DNA from: Vibrio lentus
GTDB lineage: Bacteria; Pseudomonadota; Gammaproteobacteria; Enterobacterales; Vibrionaceae
Assembly (NCBI RefSeq): GCF_002875945.1
Contig: NZ_MCZK01000104.1
Location: forward strand, 29,923 to 93,922
Reading direction: 5' to 3'
Length of the DNA: 64,000 nucleotides
Within the stretch, counting starts at the first letter, position 1. The number at the start of each line of letters is the position of its first letter. Both the position numbers and the translations under genes were made by a program. Of this stretch, positions 10,967 to 21,964 are shown piece by piece. The notes beneath the pieces are model-generated. The model did not search any database and was not told the origin of the DNA. It saw only the letters and a program-made list of their open reading frames with translations.

Positions 10967-12163
10967 TTATGACTCAACAAATGGTCGGTTAATCAGTTTC
11001 AATACCGCGTTAGCCGCTTGTTTATCCGCGTCTTTACGGATCCAGTGATGCATTTCAGTAAAGCGCTCAATAAGTGGTGCGTTGTCCGTTGAAAGCATCT
11101 TGTCGACCGATGGAAAAAGGTAATCTGGGTGACACTCTTCAAGAATGTGTTCTTTTACTATTTCTTCACCCGCTAGGATATTCGGTAACGAGACAAATTC
11201 TGTTATCGACAATTTCTTCACGATATAGCCAGTGAGCTTGTTTACCTTGTAGCCTACGACCATCGGGCGCTTAAGCAACATACATTCAAGCGCTACGGTA
11301 CCAGAAGCCAATAGAACTGAGTCGGAAGCGGTAATCACGTTTCTCGCAGTATCTTCAACTAGTGTGAATTCCAACTCAGGAGCCGTCGCTTGCCAGATCT
11401 CGATAAACTGGTTCTTACGCTGCTCATTAACCAGCGCAACAACAAAATTAATATCAGGGTATTTCTGCTTAATACGCTGGCAGGTCTCGATAAATGGTTG
11501 AGCAATCAAGCTCATTTCACCACCACGGCTACCCGGTAATACCGCTAGCCACTGCTTATCTTGATCTAAGCCCAATAGTTCTCGAGTGTCTCGTTTACTC
11601 GGCTCCAAAGGAATCGCATCCGCCAACGTGTGACCAACGAATTCACAGGCAACGTTATATTTATCATAAAACGCTTTTTCGAATGGCAGGAAAGCCAAGA
11701 CTAAGTCTGTTGCTTTGTCGATTTTAAAGATACGCTTTGGACGCCAAGCCCATACTGAAGGGCTAACGTAATGAACCGTTTTAATGCCAGCGTTCTTAAG
11801 ATCCAACTCAAGTCTTAGGTTGAAGTCAGGCGCATCAATACCAACAAACACATCAGGTGGATTTTGAGTGAAATACTTCACCAATTCAGCTTTCACTTTG
11901 AGTAAACGAGGCAAACGTCCAAGTACTTCAACCAACCCCATCACAGCAAGCTCTTCCATTTCGAAAAGAGACTCACAACCAAGGGCTTTCATCTTGGGGC
12001 CGCCAATACCGACGAACTCTGCATTTGGGTATTGTGATTTAATCGCTTTTATAAAGCCTTCACCCAATGTGTCGCCAGAAAGTTCCCCAACAACGATACC
12101 TACACGCAGTGGTTCGTTCGAAACAAAATTCGAGGTGTTAGTTTGTGTATCTTGCTGTGCCAT
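10967..12163 (-). CDS. lpxB: Lipid-A-disaccharide synthase
   Basis: Inverting glycosyltransferase (GT19) that joins UDP-diacylglucosamine and lipid X to form the lipid A disaccharide at the inner membrane. Recognisable stretches are [43 protein letters not shown] and [12 protein letters not shown]. Length 398, about 16 longer than E. coli LpxB owing to an N-terminal extension ([17 protein letters not shown]). A strong ribosome binding site (AGAAGGG) six bases before the ATG supports this start. It is separated from lpxA by 211 bases that contain a hairpin and an inverted repeat, a larger gap than usual. Confidence 0.95.
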   Translation of the reverse strand: MAQQDTQTNTSNFVSNEPLRVGIVVGELSGDTLGEGFIKAIKSQYPNAEFVGIGGPKMKALGCESLFEMEELAVMGLVEVLGRLPRLLKVKAELVKYFTQNPPDVFVGIDAPDFNLRLELDLKNAGIKTVHYVSPSVWAWRPKRIFKIDKATDLVLAFLPFEKAFYDKYNVACEFVGHTLADAIPLEPSKRDTRELLGLDQDKQWLAVLPGSRGGEMSLIAQPFIETCQRIKQKYPDINFVVALVNEQRKNQFIEIWQATAPELEFTLVEDTARNVITASDSVLLASGTVALECMLLKRPMVVGYKVNKLTGYIVKKLSITEFVSLPNILAGEEIVKEHILEECHPDYLFPSVDKMLSTDNAPLIERFTEMHHWIRKDADKQAANAVLKLINRPFVES

Positions 12164-12188
12164 AGTTTTCCCTTCTCGCCTAAAGCAA

Positions 12189-12219
12189 AAAAGACCGCCT
12201 AATGAGTAGCGATCTTTTT
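12189..12219 (-). terminator. Terminator-like hairpin between lpxA and lpxB
   Basis: On the minus strand GATCGC ... GCGGTC forms an imperfect stem (one mismatch) around a 10-base loop, followed by TTTTTTG. Read in the lpxA-to-lpxB direction it could reduce read-through into lpxB. Confidence 0.45.
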
Positions 12220-12223
12220 GTCA

Positions 12224-12269
12224 TACCAATCTGATTAAGTAATTATTGTCATACTTGCGCTGATTGGTA
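12224..12269. repeat. Short inverted repeat, possible MITE-like remnant
   Basis: TACCAATC at 12224-12231 is matched by GATTGGTA at 12262-12269, enclosing AT-rich sequence (TGATTAAGTAATTATTGTC). It sits in the lpxA-lpxB gap, where a tight operon would be expected. Its status as a mobile-element remnant is a guess. Confidence 0.4.
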
Positions 12270-12286
12270 CACAATCACATCAAGTA

Positions 12287-13075
12287 TTAACGAATAATAC
12301 CGCGCTCAGAGTTCTCTAGCATTTCTAGCATAGGAGTAACCGAAGTAAACTCTTTTGCCATTTCAACTAAAGCCGCTTTCGCTTCTTCAAGTGTTTTACC
12401 TGAACGGTATAACTCTTTGTACGCTTTCTGTAGTGCACGAATCTCTGGTTTCTCAAACCCGTTACGCTTCAAGCCAACAAGGTTCAAACCAAATGGAGCT
12501 GCGTGGTTACCTTGAGCAAGTACGTAAGGGAGTACATCTTGAACAACCGCAGAACAACCGCCAATGTACGCATAAGCGCCAATTGAACAGAACGGGTGAA
12601 TCGCAGAAAGAGCCATTACACCAGCGTAATCGCCAACCGTCACGTGACCGCCAAGGATAGCGTTGTTACCAATGTGAGTGTGATTTCCAACGATTACATC
12701 ATGCGCTACGTGAGCGTTTACACAAAGTAAGTTGTCGTTACCAATCACTGTGGTTGCTTTATCTTGAGTCGTACCACGGTGGATTTGAACGGCTTCACGA
12801 ATCACGTTGCGATCACCGATCACTACTGTTGTTTCTTCGCCGCCATACTTCTTGTCTTGGTTTTCTTCACCAATCACAGCATGCGGGAAGATACGGTTTT
12901 CTTTACCAATGGTTGTGTGACCTTTAATCACAACGTGCGACATAATTTCTGTGTCGTCACCAATAGTCACAGTACCAGCAATGTAAGTGAAAGGCCCAAC
13001 CGTCACGTTAGCACCGATAGTTACATCACCTTCGATTACTGCTGCCGGGTGAATTTTCGCTGTTTCATGAATCAT
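12287..13075 (-). CDS. lpxA: UDP-N-acetylglucosamine O-acyltransferase
   Basis: First enzyme of lipid A synthesis, adding a hydroxyacyl chain from acyl-ACP to the 3-OH of UDP-GlcNAc. Left-handed beta-helix built of hexapeptide repeats ([22 protein letters not shown] and onward); the catalytic His lies in [13 protein letters not shown], and the C-terminal helical domain begins [19 protein letters not shown]. Start chosen at 13075: it gives 262 residues, the E. coli length, and lies two bases after the fabZ stop with GAGAG upstream. A frame opening seven codons earlier would overlap fabZ. Confidence 0.96.
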   Translation of the reverse strand: MIHETAKIHPAAVIEGDVTIGANVTVGPFTYIAGTVTIGDDTEIMSHVVIKGHTTIGKENRIFPHAVIGEENQDKKYGGEETTVVIGDRNVIREAVQIHRGTTQDKATTVIGNDNLLCVNAHVAHDVIVGNHTHIGNNAILGGHVTVGDYAGVMALSAIHPFCSIGAYAYIGGCSAVVQDVLPYVLAQGNHAAPFGLNLVGLKRNGFEKPEIRALQKAYKELYRSGKTLEEAKAALVEMAKEFTSVTPMLEMLENSERGIIR

Positions 13076-13076
13076 A

Positions 13077-13529
13077 TTAAAACTCTCTACGAGCACATTT
13101 AAGTTCAGCTGAACACACTACAGCGCCGTCAACTTTAGCCACACCGTTAAATGATGCAATGCCACGACGTTCTTTTAGGAACTCAACTTCGATAACCAAT
13201 TGGTCACCAGGTACCACTGGCTTACGGAATTTTGCTTTATCAACACTTGCGAAGTAGTAAAGTTCGTTGCCAGAAGGGGCACCAAAAGATTTAAATGCAA
13301 GAAGACCTGTAGCTTGAGCCATTGCTTCTAAGATCAACACGCCCGGGAATACAGGAAGCTGTGGGAAGTGGCCTGTGAACTGAGGTTCGTTAACAGAAAC
13401 ATTCTTAATCGCGGTCAGTGTTTTTTCTTTTTCAAAGCTAGTCACACGATCAACCATTAAGAATGGGTAGCGATGAGGTAATAGTTCCTGAATTTCAGTA
13501 ATGTTCATCGTTGTCTGTTCAGTAGTCAA
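13077..13529 (-). CDS. fabZ: 3-hydroxyacyl-[acyl-carrier-protein] dehydratase FabZ
   Basis: Dehydrates 3-hydroxyacyl-ACP in fatty-acid elongation and competes with LpxA for hydroxymyristoyl-ACP. Hot-dog fold protein of 150 residues with [14 protein letters not shown] (catalytic His), [20 protein letters not shown] (catalytic Glu) and a C-terminal [11 protein letters not shown]. The start codon is TTG, with AGGA eight bases upstream. The resulting [17 protein letters not shown] aligns residue for residue with E. coli FabZ, which also uses TTG. The first ATG, at 13508, lacks a ribosome binding site. Confidence 0.95.
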   Translation of the reverse strand: MTTEQTTMNITEIQELLPHRYPFLMVDRVTSFEKEKTLTAIKNVSVNEPQFTGHFPQLPVFPGVLILEAMAQATGLLAFKSFGAPSGNELYYFASVDKAKFRKPVVPGDQLVIEVEFLKERRGIASFNGVAKVDGAVVCSAELKCARREF

Positions 13530-13580
13530 AGTCGTATTCCTATATATATTCTTTATTTAATTAGAAGGATTATAAACGAA

Positions 13581-13605
13581 AAAGACTCGCTGTACGCGAG
13601 CCTTT
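13581..13605 (-). terminator. Terminator-like hairpin between lpxD and fabZ
   Basis: Ten-bp stem with one mismatch (AAAGGCTCGC / GCGAGTCTTT), five-base loop, then TTTTTCG on the minus strand. Inside an operon it would act as a partial terminator or mRNA-stabilising hairpin. Confidence 0.6.
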
Positions 13606-13622
13606 TATTAGAAATGCTGGAA

Positions 13623-14654
13623 TTATGATTCCGCGCTCTTCTCGATAAGTTTTTCGACGGTTTTCAAACGCTTGTTCATTTCATCAATACGATGAACACG
13701 CGTTGCTGTTTTACGCCAATCTTTGTTTGGCTGTAAAGGAATACCTGAAGAGTACATACCTTTCTCAGTGATGCTGCGCATTACCATCCCCATACCGGTG
13801 ATAGTAACGCCGTCAACGATTTCAATGTGACCATTAATCACACAACCGCCACCAATAATACAGTACTTACCTATCGTAGTGCTGCCAGCCACAATAGTAC
13901 CACCCGCAAGGGCTGAACCATATCCGATGTGAACATTGTGAGCAATTTGAAGTTGGTTATCTAAGATAACGTTGTCTTCAATCACTGTATCGTCCAACGC
14001 GCCACGGTCGATGGTAGTACACGCGCCAATTTCTACACGATTACCAACGCGAACCGAACCGACTTGAGGGATCTTAACCCACTCGCCTTTCTCGTTCGCA
14101 TAACCAAAGCCATCAGAACCAATCACTGTGCTTGATTGAACCAAACACGCAGTGCCAATGATCACTTCATGATAAATGCTTACATTAGCCCAAAGCTTAG
14201 TACCTGAGCCAATTTGAGCATTCTTACCAATAAAACAACCAGCACCAATGATCACGTCATCACCAAGGACAACACCAGATTCAATCACAGCATTTGCACC
14301 AATAGACACGTTTTGTCCAATGGTTGCATCACCAGAGATTGAAGCTGAATCAGCGATAGCCGCAGCAGGTGCAGGGGTCGTGTCCAGCGCTTGAGCAACT
14401 TTAGCAAAAGCAATATAAGGATCATTAACCACTATTACATTGGTTTTACACAGTTCGCGTTCACTCTCTTTAACCATAATAGCGGATGCTTTACAGTCAC
14501 CTAGGTGTTTGCTGTACTTCACGTTTGAAAGGAACGTAATGTTTCCTTCTAGCGCTTTATCCATAGGAGCCACAGCTGAAACAGTAATAGTACCGTCTCC
14601 GTGTAGCTCTCCCCCGGTAATCGTTGCCAATTCGGCTAAAGTCAGGTTCTTCAT
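13623..14654 (-). CDS. lpxD: UDP-3-O-(3-hydroxyacyl)glucosamine N-acyltransferase
   Basis: Third enzyme of lipid A synthesis; adds the N-linked hydroxyacyl chain. 343 residues: an N-terminal uridine-binding domain ([19 protein letters not shown]), a left-handed beta-helix of hexapeptide repeats ([20 protein letters not shown] onward) and a C-terminal helix ([14 protein letters not shown]). The catalytic His is in [14 protein letters not shown]. It starts five bases after skp and belongs to the bamA-skp-lpxD-fabZ-lpxA-lpxB cluster. Confidence 0.96.
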   Translation of the reverse strand: MKNLTLAELATITGGELHGDGTITVSAVAPMDKALEGNITFLSNVKYSKHLGDCKASAIMVKESERELCKTNVIVVNDPYIAFAKVAQALDTTPAPAAAIADSASISGDATIGQNVSIGANAVIESGVVLGDDVIIGAGCFIGKNAQIGSGTKLWANVSIYHEVIIGTACLVQSSTVIGSDGFGYANEKGEWVKIPQVGSVRVGNRVEIGACTTIDRGALDDTVIEDNVILDNQLQIAHNVHIGYGSALAGGTIVAGSTTIGKYCIIGGGCVINGHIEIVDGVTITGMGMVMRSITEKGMYSSGIPLQPNKDWRKTATRVHRIDEMNKRLKTVEKLIEKSAES

Positions 14655-14659
14655 AAAAC

Positions 14660-15169
14660 TTATTTCAGTGCTTTAATTACTTTCTCAGAGATGTTGTATT
14701 CTGGCTTGCCATATTGCAGAGCTTGAATATCAACAATCATGTCGTAGCCTTCTTTCTCTGCAACTTTTGTTACAGCATCTTGAATCACTTTGAATAGCTT
14801 CTGCTTCTCTTGTGCTTCACGACGTTGGCTTGCTTTTTCTAGTGCTTGAGCTTTGATTTTGTACTTGCTGTCCAATTGACCAACTTCGATACGAAGCTTT
14901 TCAATTTCATCAGGACCTAGCAATTCGCCATCACGCTTAAGCTTTTCGATCTTAGTCTTAGCTTCAGCTTGGATGCTTTGAAGCTCAGCCGCTTTATCTT
15001 TGAACTCTTCCTGCATTTTTTGAAGAACAACTTCACGCTGAGGTAGAGCCTGGAATACTTGTGCAGTGTTTACATAACCCACTTTTTGCGCAGCTTCTGC
15101 AGCTGTTGCAAAGAAAGAAGAGCTAAGAACTACAAGGCCTAAACCTGCTGCTTTAATCATATTTTTCAA
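14660..15169 (-). CDS. skp: Periplasmic chaperone Skp/OmpH
   Basis: Trimeric periplasmic chaperone that holds unfolded outer-membrane proteins for the BAM complex. A cleavable signal peptide ([26 protein letters not shown]) precedes a mature protein starting [17 protein letters not shown], followed by the long alpha-helical arms (roughly residues 45-135, rich in Lys and Glu) and the C-terminal [22 protein letters not shown]. Length 169. It lies 18 bases after bamA, its functional partner. Confidence 0.95.
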   Translation of the reverse strand: MKNMIKAAGLGLVVLSSSFFATAAEAAQKVGYVNTAQVFQALPQREVVLQKMQEEFKDKAAELQSIQAEAKTKIEKLKRDGELLGPDEIEKLRIEVGQLDSKYKIKAQALEKASQRREAQEKQKLFKVIQDAVTKVAEKEGYDMIVDIQALQYGKPEYNISEKVIKALK

Positions 15170-15187
15170 AATATTGTCCTTTAAATA

Positions 15188-17593
15188 TTAGAAAGTTCTA
15201 CCAATGGTAAATGTGAAGAATTCCTCATCATCACCTTCGTAAATTTTAACTGGTTTCGCTAGAGAGAAAACCAGTGGGCCCATCGGAGACATCCACTGAA
15301 GGGCTGCACCATAAGATGAACGGTAATTGGTTGGATCTGAGTAATCGTAGTAGTACTGGCTGCCACTGTTAGGTGCGCCACGGTCTACGAACTCGGTATC
15401 CCACACACTTGCCATGTCGAAGAAGACACTGGTTCGGATTTGGCTACGCGCTTCATCAGAAGCAAACGGTGTAGGTACAATTAACTCTAAACTCGCCAAA
15501 GCAACCGCGTTACCACCAACCGAGTCATCGGTAGCAGAATCGTATGTAGGGTTGTTACCCGTGCTGTTTCCGTAAACGGCTTTTGGACCCGCTGAGTTAG
15601 AACCAAAGCCACGCAGCGTTGTAAAACCACCCGCGTAGTAGTTCTCGTAGAATGGGAACAAGTTATCATTACCATCCGTTTGACCATAACCATTACCATA
15701 GCCTAATCGGCCACGCATCAATAGTGTGAACTCATGCTTTTTGGTCAGCGGGATGTAATGTTTTACATCGTACTGAGCTTTGAAGTACTTAGCATCAGAG
15801 CCTGGTACTGTCATTTTAGCAAAAGCACGTTGGTGGTTACCTTCTGTAGGGAAGAAACCACGGTTAAGGTTGTTACGAGTCCAAGAGATATTGATATCGA
15901 AGTCATCGGTTAGGATGTGTTCGTCACCATATTGGTCAATACTTCTCGCGAACTGCTCAACTTGGATATAAGTCGGAACGTTACCGATCTTGTTGTGCGT
16001 GTAGCCTACGCCAAATTCGATACGGTTAAGCTCATCCACAGGGAAACCCCATGTTAGGCTGGTACCATAACTTTGGTTGGTATAGTCGACGATACCCGCT
16101 TCAGATGCTTCAAACTCGTTGTAGAAGATCTTACCGCCCAAACTCACACCATCAAGGTTCCAGTATGGGTCACGGTAGTCCAAGCTCACGTTCTTTTGGT
16201 AATCGTTCATCATGGCACTTACGCCAACACGGTTACCAGAACCAGCAAAATTGTCTTGTTGTAGGCCAACTTGGAAGCTCACACCCGATTCAGTACCGTA
16301 GCCGACACCAAAGTTGATGCTACCTGAGTTTGCTTCTTTTACGTTGTAAACCAAATCGACTTGATCGTCACTACCAGGAACACGTACTGTTTGTACATCA
16401 ACCGTTTCGAAGAAACCTAAACGGTTAAGTCGGCTCTTACCAGTATCAATCGATCGAGAGTTAAGCCAGCTGCCTTCCATTTGACGCATTTCACGACGTA
16501 GAACTTCATCTTTAGTCGAGTTGTTACCCGTAAAGCGAATATCACGAACGTAGATACGGCTGCCCGCTTCTACATTGATAACAAGTGAAACCTCTTTGGT
16601 CTCATCATCGAATTCAGGAATAGTACGAACTTGTGGGTAGGCATAACCTGATTCACCAAGAATTCGCTTAACGCCCTCTTCTAAAGACGTTACAGAAGAG
16701 CCGTTGTACGTATCGCCATCTTCAAATGGGACTAATGCATCAAAGTCAGCCTCACGGCCAATTAGCTCACCACGAAACGCGACATCTTTAACGGTGTATG
16801 CTTCGCCTTCATCAATACCGAGCGTGATGTAAACGCCTTTCTTGTCTGGAGAGATCGCAACTTGTGTCGAATCCACCTTAAACTTAAGGTAACCACGATC
16901 AAGATAGTAAGATTTCAGTGCTTCGATATCACCCGCTAAAACCTGCTTCTGGTATTTTTCATCGGCAAGGAAGTTCCACCATGCAACATCTACGTTTAGG
17001 TTAAAACGGCTAAGAAGTTCAGCATCAGAATAGACTTCGTTTCCGATAAAGTTAATTTGCTGAATCTTCGCAGATACGCCTTCAGTGAACACAAACTTAA
17101 GGTCAGAACGGTTACGTGGCAATGGAGTCACAACCGCTTTTACTGTCGCGTTGTATTTACCTACGCTGTAGTAAAAATCTTCTAGACCTTTCTCGATGTT
17201 ACTCAGCGTTGTACGGTCAAGCGCTTCACCTTCACGAACACCAGATGCATCTAGGTTCTGTTGAAGTTGCTCTTCTTTAATCGCTTTGTTACCCGAGAAT
17301 GAAATGCTTGCGATGGTTGGTCGTTCTTTAACTTGAACAATCAATACACCTTCATCACGCAGTACTTTAACGTCCTCAAAGTTACCGGAAGCATATAATG
17401 CACGAATGATCTCAGATACATCGCCTTCTTCTACTTGATCGCCAATACGCACCGGCATTTTCAGTAGAGCAGCACCAAGTGCAACACGCTGTAAACCTTC
17501 GATCTTAATATCTTGAACTACAAAGTTTTGTGCTCCGTTCGCAGCCACACTAGTGGCCAATAGACTTGCGAACAGAATTTGCTTAATCGCCAT
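15188..17593 (-). CDS. bamA: Outer-membrane protein assembly factor BamA
   Basis: Omp85 protein that inserts beta-barrels into the outer membrane. 801 residues: signal peptide MAIKQILFASLLATSVAANG, five POTRA domains (about residues 22-420; the first begins FVVQDIKIEGLQRV), then the 16-strand barrel to the C-terminal FTFTIGRTF ending in Phe. The barrel contains the conserved loop-6 motif LRGFGSN. It is located between rseP, whose product senses outer-membrane stress, and skp, the usual arrangement. Confidence 0.97.
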   Translation of the reverse strand: MAIKQILFASLLATSVAANGAQNFVVQDIKIEGLQRVALGAALLKMPVRIGDQVEEGDVSEIIRALYASGNFEDVKVLRDEGVLIVQVKERPTIASISFSGNKAIKEEQLQQNLDASGVREGEALDRTTLSNIEKGLEDFYYSVGKYNATVKAVVTPLPRNRSDLKFVFTEGVSAKIQQINFIGNEVYSDAELLSRFNLNVDVAWWNFLADEKYQKQVLAGDIEALKSYYLDRGYLKFKVDSTQVAISPDKKGVYITLGIDEGEAYTVKDVAFRGELIGREADFDALVPFEDGDTYNGSSVTSLEEGVKRILGESGYAYPQVRTIPEFDDETKEVSLVINVEAGSRIYVRDIRFTGNNSTKDEVLRREMRQMEGSWLNSRSIDTGKSRLNRLGFFETVDVQTVRVPGSDDQVDLVYNVKEANSGSINFGVGYGTESGVSFQVGLQQDNFAGSGNRVGVSAMMNDYQKNVSLDYRDPYWNLDGVSLGGKIFYNEFEASEAGIVDYTNQSYGTSLTWGFPVDELNRIEFGVGYTHNKIGNVPTYIQVEQFARSIDQYGDEHILTDDFDINISWTRNNLNRGFFPTEGNHQRAFAKMTVPGSDAKYFKAQYDVKHYIPLTKKHEFTLLMRGRLGYGNGYGQTDGNDNLFPFYENYYAGGFTTLRGFGSNSAGPKAVYGNSTGNNPTYDSATDDSVGGNAVALASLELIVPTPFASDEARSQIRTSVFFDMASVWDTEFVDRGAPNSGSQYYYDYSDPTNYRSSYGAALQWMSPMGPLVFSLAKPVKIYEGDDEEFFTFTIGRTF

Positions 17594-17641
17594 ACTTATT
17601 CTAATTATTCCTTGCTACTAACAATGCCTGTAAGAAACCGT

Positions 17642-19000
17642 TTACAGACGAGTAAAATCGTTAAATATTGCCAGAGCCATCAAAGAGAAGATAATTGCAC
17701 TTCCCAGTCGATACCCTATTTCCTGAACTTTCTCAGGGACGGGTTTACGAGTAATGGCTTCAATAGCGAAAAAGAGCAAATGTCCGCCATCAAGCATAGG
17801 CAGCGGAACCAAATTAATGATACCTAAGTTAACACTGATCAAAGCCAAAAAGCCCAAGAAGTAAACCAGACCATAATCGGCGGTTGTACCTGCACCTTTG
17901 GCAATCGAAATAGGGCCACTTAGGTTATTTAAGCCAACATCACCAACGATGAGCTTTTTAAGCATTGTCAGCGTCAAACCAATGATCTGACCTGTTTTAT
18001 CAAATGCTTTTCCTACAGACTCAATTACACCAAATTGTAACTCAAAGCGATAATCTTCTGGCCATTCTGCGACTTCTGGAGCAATACCCGCATAGCCGAT
18101 TGTTGAACCATCAGAAAGCTCGCGACTTTTTGGAGTAAGAACCAATTGCTGCTTCACACCATTTCGCAACACGCTGACGTTTATCGAGGTTTCCGGATTC
18201 GCTCGAATTAACTCAACAACCGATTGCCACTGTTCAATAGGTTGCTCATTAATTTCGACAATTTTATCACCCGCTTCGAATCCTGCAGAGTATGCTGCAC
18301 CGTCTTCAATAATTTGAGCGAGCGTTGTCGATATTTCTGGCGAATACGGTCTAAAACCAAGCGTTGTCATTGCAGATTCAGTTTCTGGGTTAAACGACCA
18401 GTCTGAAATGTCCAATGTCATTTGTTGCTCAAAGCCAATATCATCTGGAGAAGAAACCGTTACAGTCATGGATTGATCACCAATATGTGATATCAAACCC
18501 ATGTTTACTGATTCCCAATCTGCGGTTTTGATTCCTGAAATAGATTTAAGTTCCATTCCACTTTCAATTCCGGCTTGTGCCACGATAGATTGAGGAGTGA
18601 CTTCTCCAATTACCGGTTTAACCGCTGGTACGCCGATCAAAAATACTAACCAATATGCGAACACCGCAAAGATAAAGTTAAATGCAGGACCTGCACCCAC
18701 TATCGCTGTTCGTTTCCATAACGGCTTCTTATCAAAAGCGTATTGCTGCTCTTCGTCAGAAAGGTCGTCAACACGACCATCAAGCATTTTAACGTAGCCG
18801 CCCAATGGAATCACTGACAAGCTGTATTCCGTGCCATCACGGCCAACTTTGCTCCAGATTGATTTACCAAAACCAATCGAAAATTTTTCGACTTTTACAC
18901 CACAACGACGAGCAACCCAGAAATGTCCAAACTCATGAACAGCGACCAGAATGCCAAGCGCTACAATAAAAGATGCGAAGTTCCACAGAATTCCACTCAT
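17642..19000 (-). CDS. rseP: Site-2 protease RseP
   Basis: Inner-membrane zinc metalloprotease (M50) that cuts RseA within the membrane to release sigma-E. Zinc-binding HEFGH at residues 22-26 and the third ligand in LPMLDGGH near residue 404. There are four membrane segments and two PDZ domains between them (about residues 115-310; [19 protein letters not shown] marks the second). 452 residues, close to the E. coli length. The ATG overlaps the dxr stop codon (ATGA), so translation is coupled. Confidence 0.96.
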   Translation of the reverse strand: MSGILWNFASFIVALGILVAVHEFGHFWVARRCGVKVEKFSIGFGKSIWSKVGRDGTEYSLSVIPLGGYVKMLDGRVDDLSDEEQQYAFDKKPLWKRTAIVGAGPAFNFIFAVFAYWLVFLIGVPAVKPVIGEVTPQSIVAQAGIESGMELKSISGIKTADWESVNMGLISHIGDQSMTVTVSSPDDIGFEQQMTLDISDWSFNPETESAMTTLGFRPYSPEISTTLAQIIEDGAAYSAGFEAGDKIVEINEQPIEQWQSVVELIRANPETSINVSVLRNGVKQQLVLTPKSRELSDGSTIGYAGIAPEVAEWPEDYRFELQFGVIESVGKAFDKTGQIIGLTLTMLKKLIVGDVGLNNLSGPISIAKGAGTTADYGLVYFLGFLALISVNLGIINLVPLPMLDGGHLLFFAIEAITRKPVPEKVQEIGYRLGSAIIFSLMALAIFNDFTRL

Positions 19001-20205
19001 GCTAGCTGCTCTTTAATAAATTGAATGGCTATTTGACGAGACATATTATCGAGCTCAAGAAGGCTTTCCAAGCTATCTAAGCCCTCAGAGTTATATTGTT
19101 CACATACTTTGCTCATAACATGCTCGTTAATGATAGCAATATCGGTAAACTTCACTTGATTGTTCAAGAAAGCATCGACTGCAATTTCGTTTGCCGCATT
19201 AATTGCTGTTGTCGCATGCTGACCTAAGTAGCACGCTTCGATTGCTAATCTCAAACATGGGTAACGAGTTAAATCAGGCTCTAAGAATGTCAGCTCGCCA
19301 ATCTTAGTGAAGTCCAACGGCTTAACACCCGCTTCAGTACGATCAGGGTAAGACATGGTCAAAGCTATGGGGGTCGCCATATCGGGTTCGCCCATTTGAG
19401 CCAGTACCGAGCCATCTTTGTACTGAACCATAGAATGAATCACAGACTGAGGGTGGATAATGACTTTGAGTTGCTCTTGAGAGGCATTAAATAACCACTT
19501 AGCCTCAATGTACTCTAAGCCTTTATTCATCATAGTTGCTGAATCAACAGAGATCTTAGGTCCCATTGACCAGTTAGGGTGTGCGATAGCACGCTCTGGA
19601 GTAACTGATTCAAGCTCTGCAACATCGGTATAGCGGAAAGGACCTCCAGAACCCGTCAAGAGAATATGGTTGATACCGTTCTCTTCCAGATTACAACGAC
19701 CTAGATTGGTTTGTACATTTTGCGGTAGGCATTGAAAGATAGCATTGTGCTCACTATCGACAGGAAGTAGCTCAGCGCCATATTTTTCTACTGCGTCGAT
19801 GAACAGCTGTCCTGACATCACTAAGGCTTCTTTATTAGCCAGTAAGATACGTTTGCCAACTTTAACTGCCGACATAGTAGGAAGCAGACCCGCCGCCCCA
19901 ACAATCGCGGCCATCACAGTGTCTACTTCTTTTAAAGAAGCGACCTGACACATCCCTTCAGGACCAGAGAGCACCTCTGTTTTAGGATGGCTGGCAGACA
20001 AAATTTCAGCTAATCGAGACGCTGCATCTGGGCACGCCATAGCTACGTAGCTAGGGTTCCACTTTTCAACTAACGCCAACATCTTGTCGACATTCGTACC
20101 TGCTGCTAGTGCGACAACTGAATAGAGCGTCGGGTTTTTCTCGACCACTTTCAGTGTACTTGCACCGATAGAGCCTGTAGCACCAAGGATAGTTAGATTT
20201 CGCAT
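18997..20205 (-). CDS. dxr: 1-deoxy-D-xylulose 5-phosphate reductoisomerase
   Basis: Second step of the MEP isoprenoid pathway (DXP to MEP, NADPH and a divalent metal). NADPH-binding [18 protein letters not shown] opens the protein, [13 protein letters not shown] holds metal and substrate residues, and [11 protein letters not shown] and [20 protein letters not shown] are present. 402 residues from the ATG at 20205; the frame opens 13 codons earlier through a hairpin and is not favoured. It overlaps rseP by four bases. Isoprenoid genes uppS and cdsA flank it on the same strand. Confidence 0.96.
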   Translation of the reverse strand: MRNLTILGATGSIGASTLKVVEKNPTLYSVVALAAGTNVDKMLALVEKWNPSYVAMACPDAASRLAEILSASHPKTEVLSGPEGMCQVASLKEVDTVMAAIVGAAGLLPTMSAVKVGKRILLANKEALVMSGQLFIDAVEKYGAELLPVDSEHNAIFQCLPQNVQTNLGRCNLEENGINHILLTGSGGPFRYTDVAELESVTPERAIAHPNWSMGPKISVDSATMMNKGLEYIEAKWLFNASQEQLKVIIHPQSVIHSMVQYKDGSVLAQMGEPDMATPIALTMSYPDRTEAGVKPLDFTKIGELTFLEPDLTRYPCLRLAIEACYLGQHATTAINAANEIAVDAFLNNQVKFTDIAIINEHVMSKVCEQYNSEGLDSLESLLELDNMSRQIAIQFIKEQLA

Positions 20206-20229
20206 CGCATATGACCGTAGAAATGTAAT

Positions 20230-20252
20230 AAAGGGCAGAATCACTGCCCTTT
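20230..20252 (-). terminator. Hairpin with T-tract between cdsA and dxr
   Basis: Stem AAAGGGCA / TGCCCTTT with a 7-base loop; the minus strand continues ATT. It lies immediately after the cdsA stop and 25 bases before the dxr start, where it could attenuate dxr expression. Confidence 0.55.
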
Positions 20253-20255
20253 TTA

Positions 20256-21098
20256 TTAGAATGCTAAATAAAGCAGAGCAAAGACAGGGAATGCAGCCGT
20301 TAAGCTATCTATTCTATCAAGTATACCACCATGACCAGGAATCAGATTACTACTGTCCTTGACCCCGGAAACACGCTTAAACATGCTTTCAACAAGATCA
20401 CCAAGAACAGAGATAACAACCGTCACGAGGGTGATAACAATCATGTGAAGAGGACTGGTAAACTGGATATCAAACAAGTCAGCAAAGATCCAAGCCACGA
20501 TCACCGCAGTAATAATACCGCCAATAAGACCTTCAATCGTCTTATTAGGGCTTACCGCTGGAGCCATCTTACGTTTACCAAAACTCTTACCTGAGAAGTA
20601 TGCGCCGCTATCTGCAGCCCACACGAGCAAGCAAACAAACATCACTAGCTTTGCACCATGGTAAGGATCTGTATCGATACCGTTAGCGCGTAGAATCACC
20701 ACACTCCAAAAGAAAGGCAGCAGAGTAAGCAATCCAAAGCCGTGTCTAAGAATAGAAGAGTCTTTCCATGCTGGCATAGACTTAGGGTAAGTCACCGCCA
20801 TACAACTCGCTATCACCCACCAGATCGAACCAATACTAAGAATGGCGTAGTGAGCACTAGAAAGGTTGTTAAGGCTAAATGCATCAAAAGGGATAAAAGC
20901 AAAACTGGCAGCACTAACCACAACCGTTGGAATCAACGCTAAATAACGCGATTTGCTTTCAACAAACTGAGTCCACTCCCAAAAGCCCAATAGCGTAATT
21001 ACCGCTAATGAAAGTATAAATGTGGGAAGTGATAACTCGAAAATACCTAGAATAACTAGGGGAGCCAAAATCAACGCCGTAATAATTCGTTGTTTCAA
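20256..21098 (-). CDS. cdsA: Phosphatidate cytidylyltransferase
   Basis: Makes CDP-diacylglycerol from phosphatidic acid and CTP, the precursor of membrane phospholipids. A 280-residue protein with about eight membrane segments. The family signature near the C-terminus is [20 protein letters not shown] followed by GILDRIDSL. It starts 15 bases after uppS in the uppS-cdsA-dxr-rseP-bamA operon. Confidence 0.96.
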   Translation of the reverse strand: MKQRIITALILAPLVILGIFELSLPTFILSLAVITLLGFWEWTQFVESKSRYLALIPTVVVSAASFAFIPFDAFSLNNLSSAHYAILSIGSIWWVIASCMAVTYPKSMPAWKDSSILRHGFGLLTLLPFFWSVVILRANGIDTDPYHGAKLVMFVCLLVWAADSGAYFSGKSFGKRKMAPAVSPNKTIEGLIGGIITAVIVAWIFADLFDIQFTSPLHMIVITLVTVVISVLGDLVESMFKRVSGVKDSSNLIPGHGGILDRIDSLTAAFPVFALLYLAF

Positions 21099-21113
21099 AC
21101 CAAAAAATCCTTA

Positions 21114-21866
21114 TTAACTGTCCATCAGAGCTTTAATCTGCTCACCAGTGCATCCAAAACGACGCTCACGGTTTACAAACCAAGTCACAGCTTCTACTAA
21201 GCTGTCTTCATTAAAGTCTGGCCAGAATTGTTCAGTGAAATACATTTCAGCGTAAGCCAATTGCCAAAGCATAAAGTTACTAATGCGACATTCACCACTA
21301 GTGCGAATCAGCAGATCAACTTCAGGAATATCAGACATTGTTAGGTGCTGTGTAATCATAGCTTCATCAATGTCTTCTACATTAATATCACCAGACTTTA
21401 CCTGCTGAGCAATAGAGGTCATTGCTTGCTGAATATCCCATTTACCGCCGTAGTTAGCAGCAATATTGATAACCATACCGGTATTGGCGCTAGTCAAAGC
21501 CTCAGCTTCTTCTATCTTCTTTTGTAGTCGATCGTTGAAACGACTTTTATCACCAATAACACGAAGCTGTAGATTATTTTTATGAAGCTTTTTTACTTCA
21601 CTAGAGAGGACTGAGATAAACAGTTCCATCAAAATACCGACTTCTTCTTCTGGTCGACGCCAGTTCTCGCTGCTAAATGCAAAAAGTGTAACAGCTTTGA
21701 TGCCAAGTCTGGCAGCAGAAGAGATGGTTTTTCGAACGGCTTGAACACCGTTTTTATGGCCAAAGACGCGAGGCTTGCCCTGAGCTTTTGCCCAGCGGCC
21801 ATTACCATCCATAATGATAGCAATGTGTTTAGGAAGAGAGTCTGTGAACGCTTGAGAATTATGCAT
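21114..21866 (-). CDS. uppS: Undecaprenyl diphosphate synthase
   Basis: Cis-prenyltransferase that makes the C55 carrier lipid for peptidoglycan and O-antigen. [14 protein letters not shown] holds the catalytic Asp (residue 20 from this start); [18 protein letters not shown] and [18 protein letters not shown] are family motifs. 250 residues from the ATG at 21866. A TTG five codons upstream would give 255 residues; neither start has a strong ribosome binding site. First gene of the uppS-cdsA-dxr cluster, after the frr terminator. Confidence 0.95.
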   Translation of the reverse strand: MHNSQAFTDSLPKHIAIIMDGNGRWAKAQGKPRVFGHKNGVQAVRKTISSAARLGIKAVTLFAFSSENWRRPEEEVGILMELFISVLSSEVKKLHKNNLQLRVIGDKSRFNDRLQKKIEEAEALTSANTGMVINIAANYGGKWDIQQAMTSIAQQVKSGDINVEDIDEAMITQHLTMSDIPEVDLLIRTSGECRISNFMLWQLAYAEMYFTEQFWPDFNEDSLVEAVTWFVNRERRFGCTGEQIKALMDS

Positions 21867-21910
21867 AAAAGAGTGAATCAAATTCTAATAGTCGAACAGA
21901 GTAGCATAAA

Positions 21911-21939
21911 AAAACGCTGAACAGTGAGTACAGCGTTTT
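21911..21939 (-). terminator. Rho-independent terminator of frr
   Basis: Nine-bp stem AAAACGCTG / CAGCGTTTT with an 11-base loop, and further Ts on the minus strand. It lies 25 bases after the frr stop. Confidence 0.85.
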
Positions 21940-21964
21940 TCCGGTAAGTAAAGAATATGGGAAA

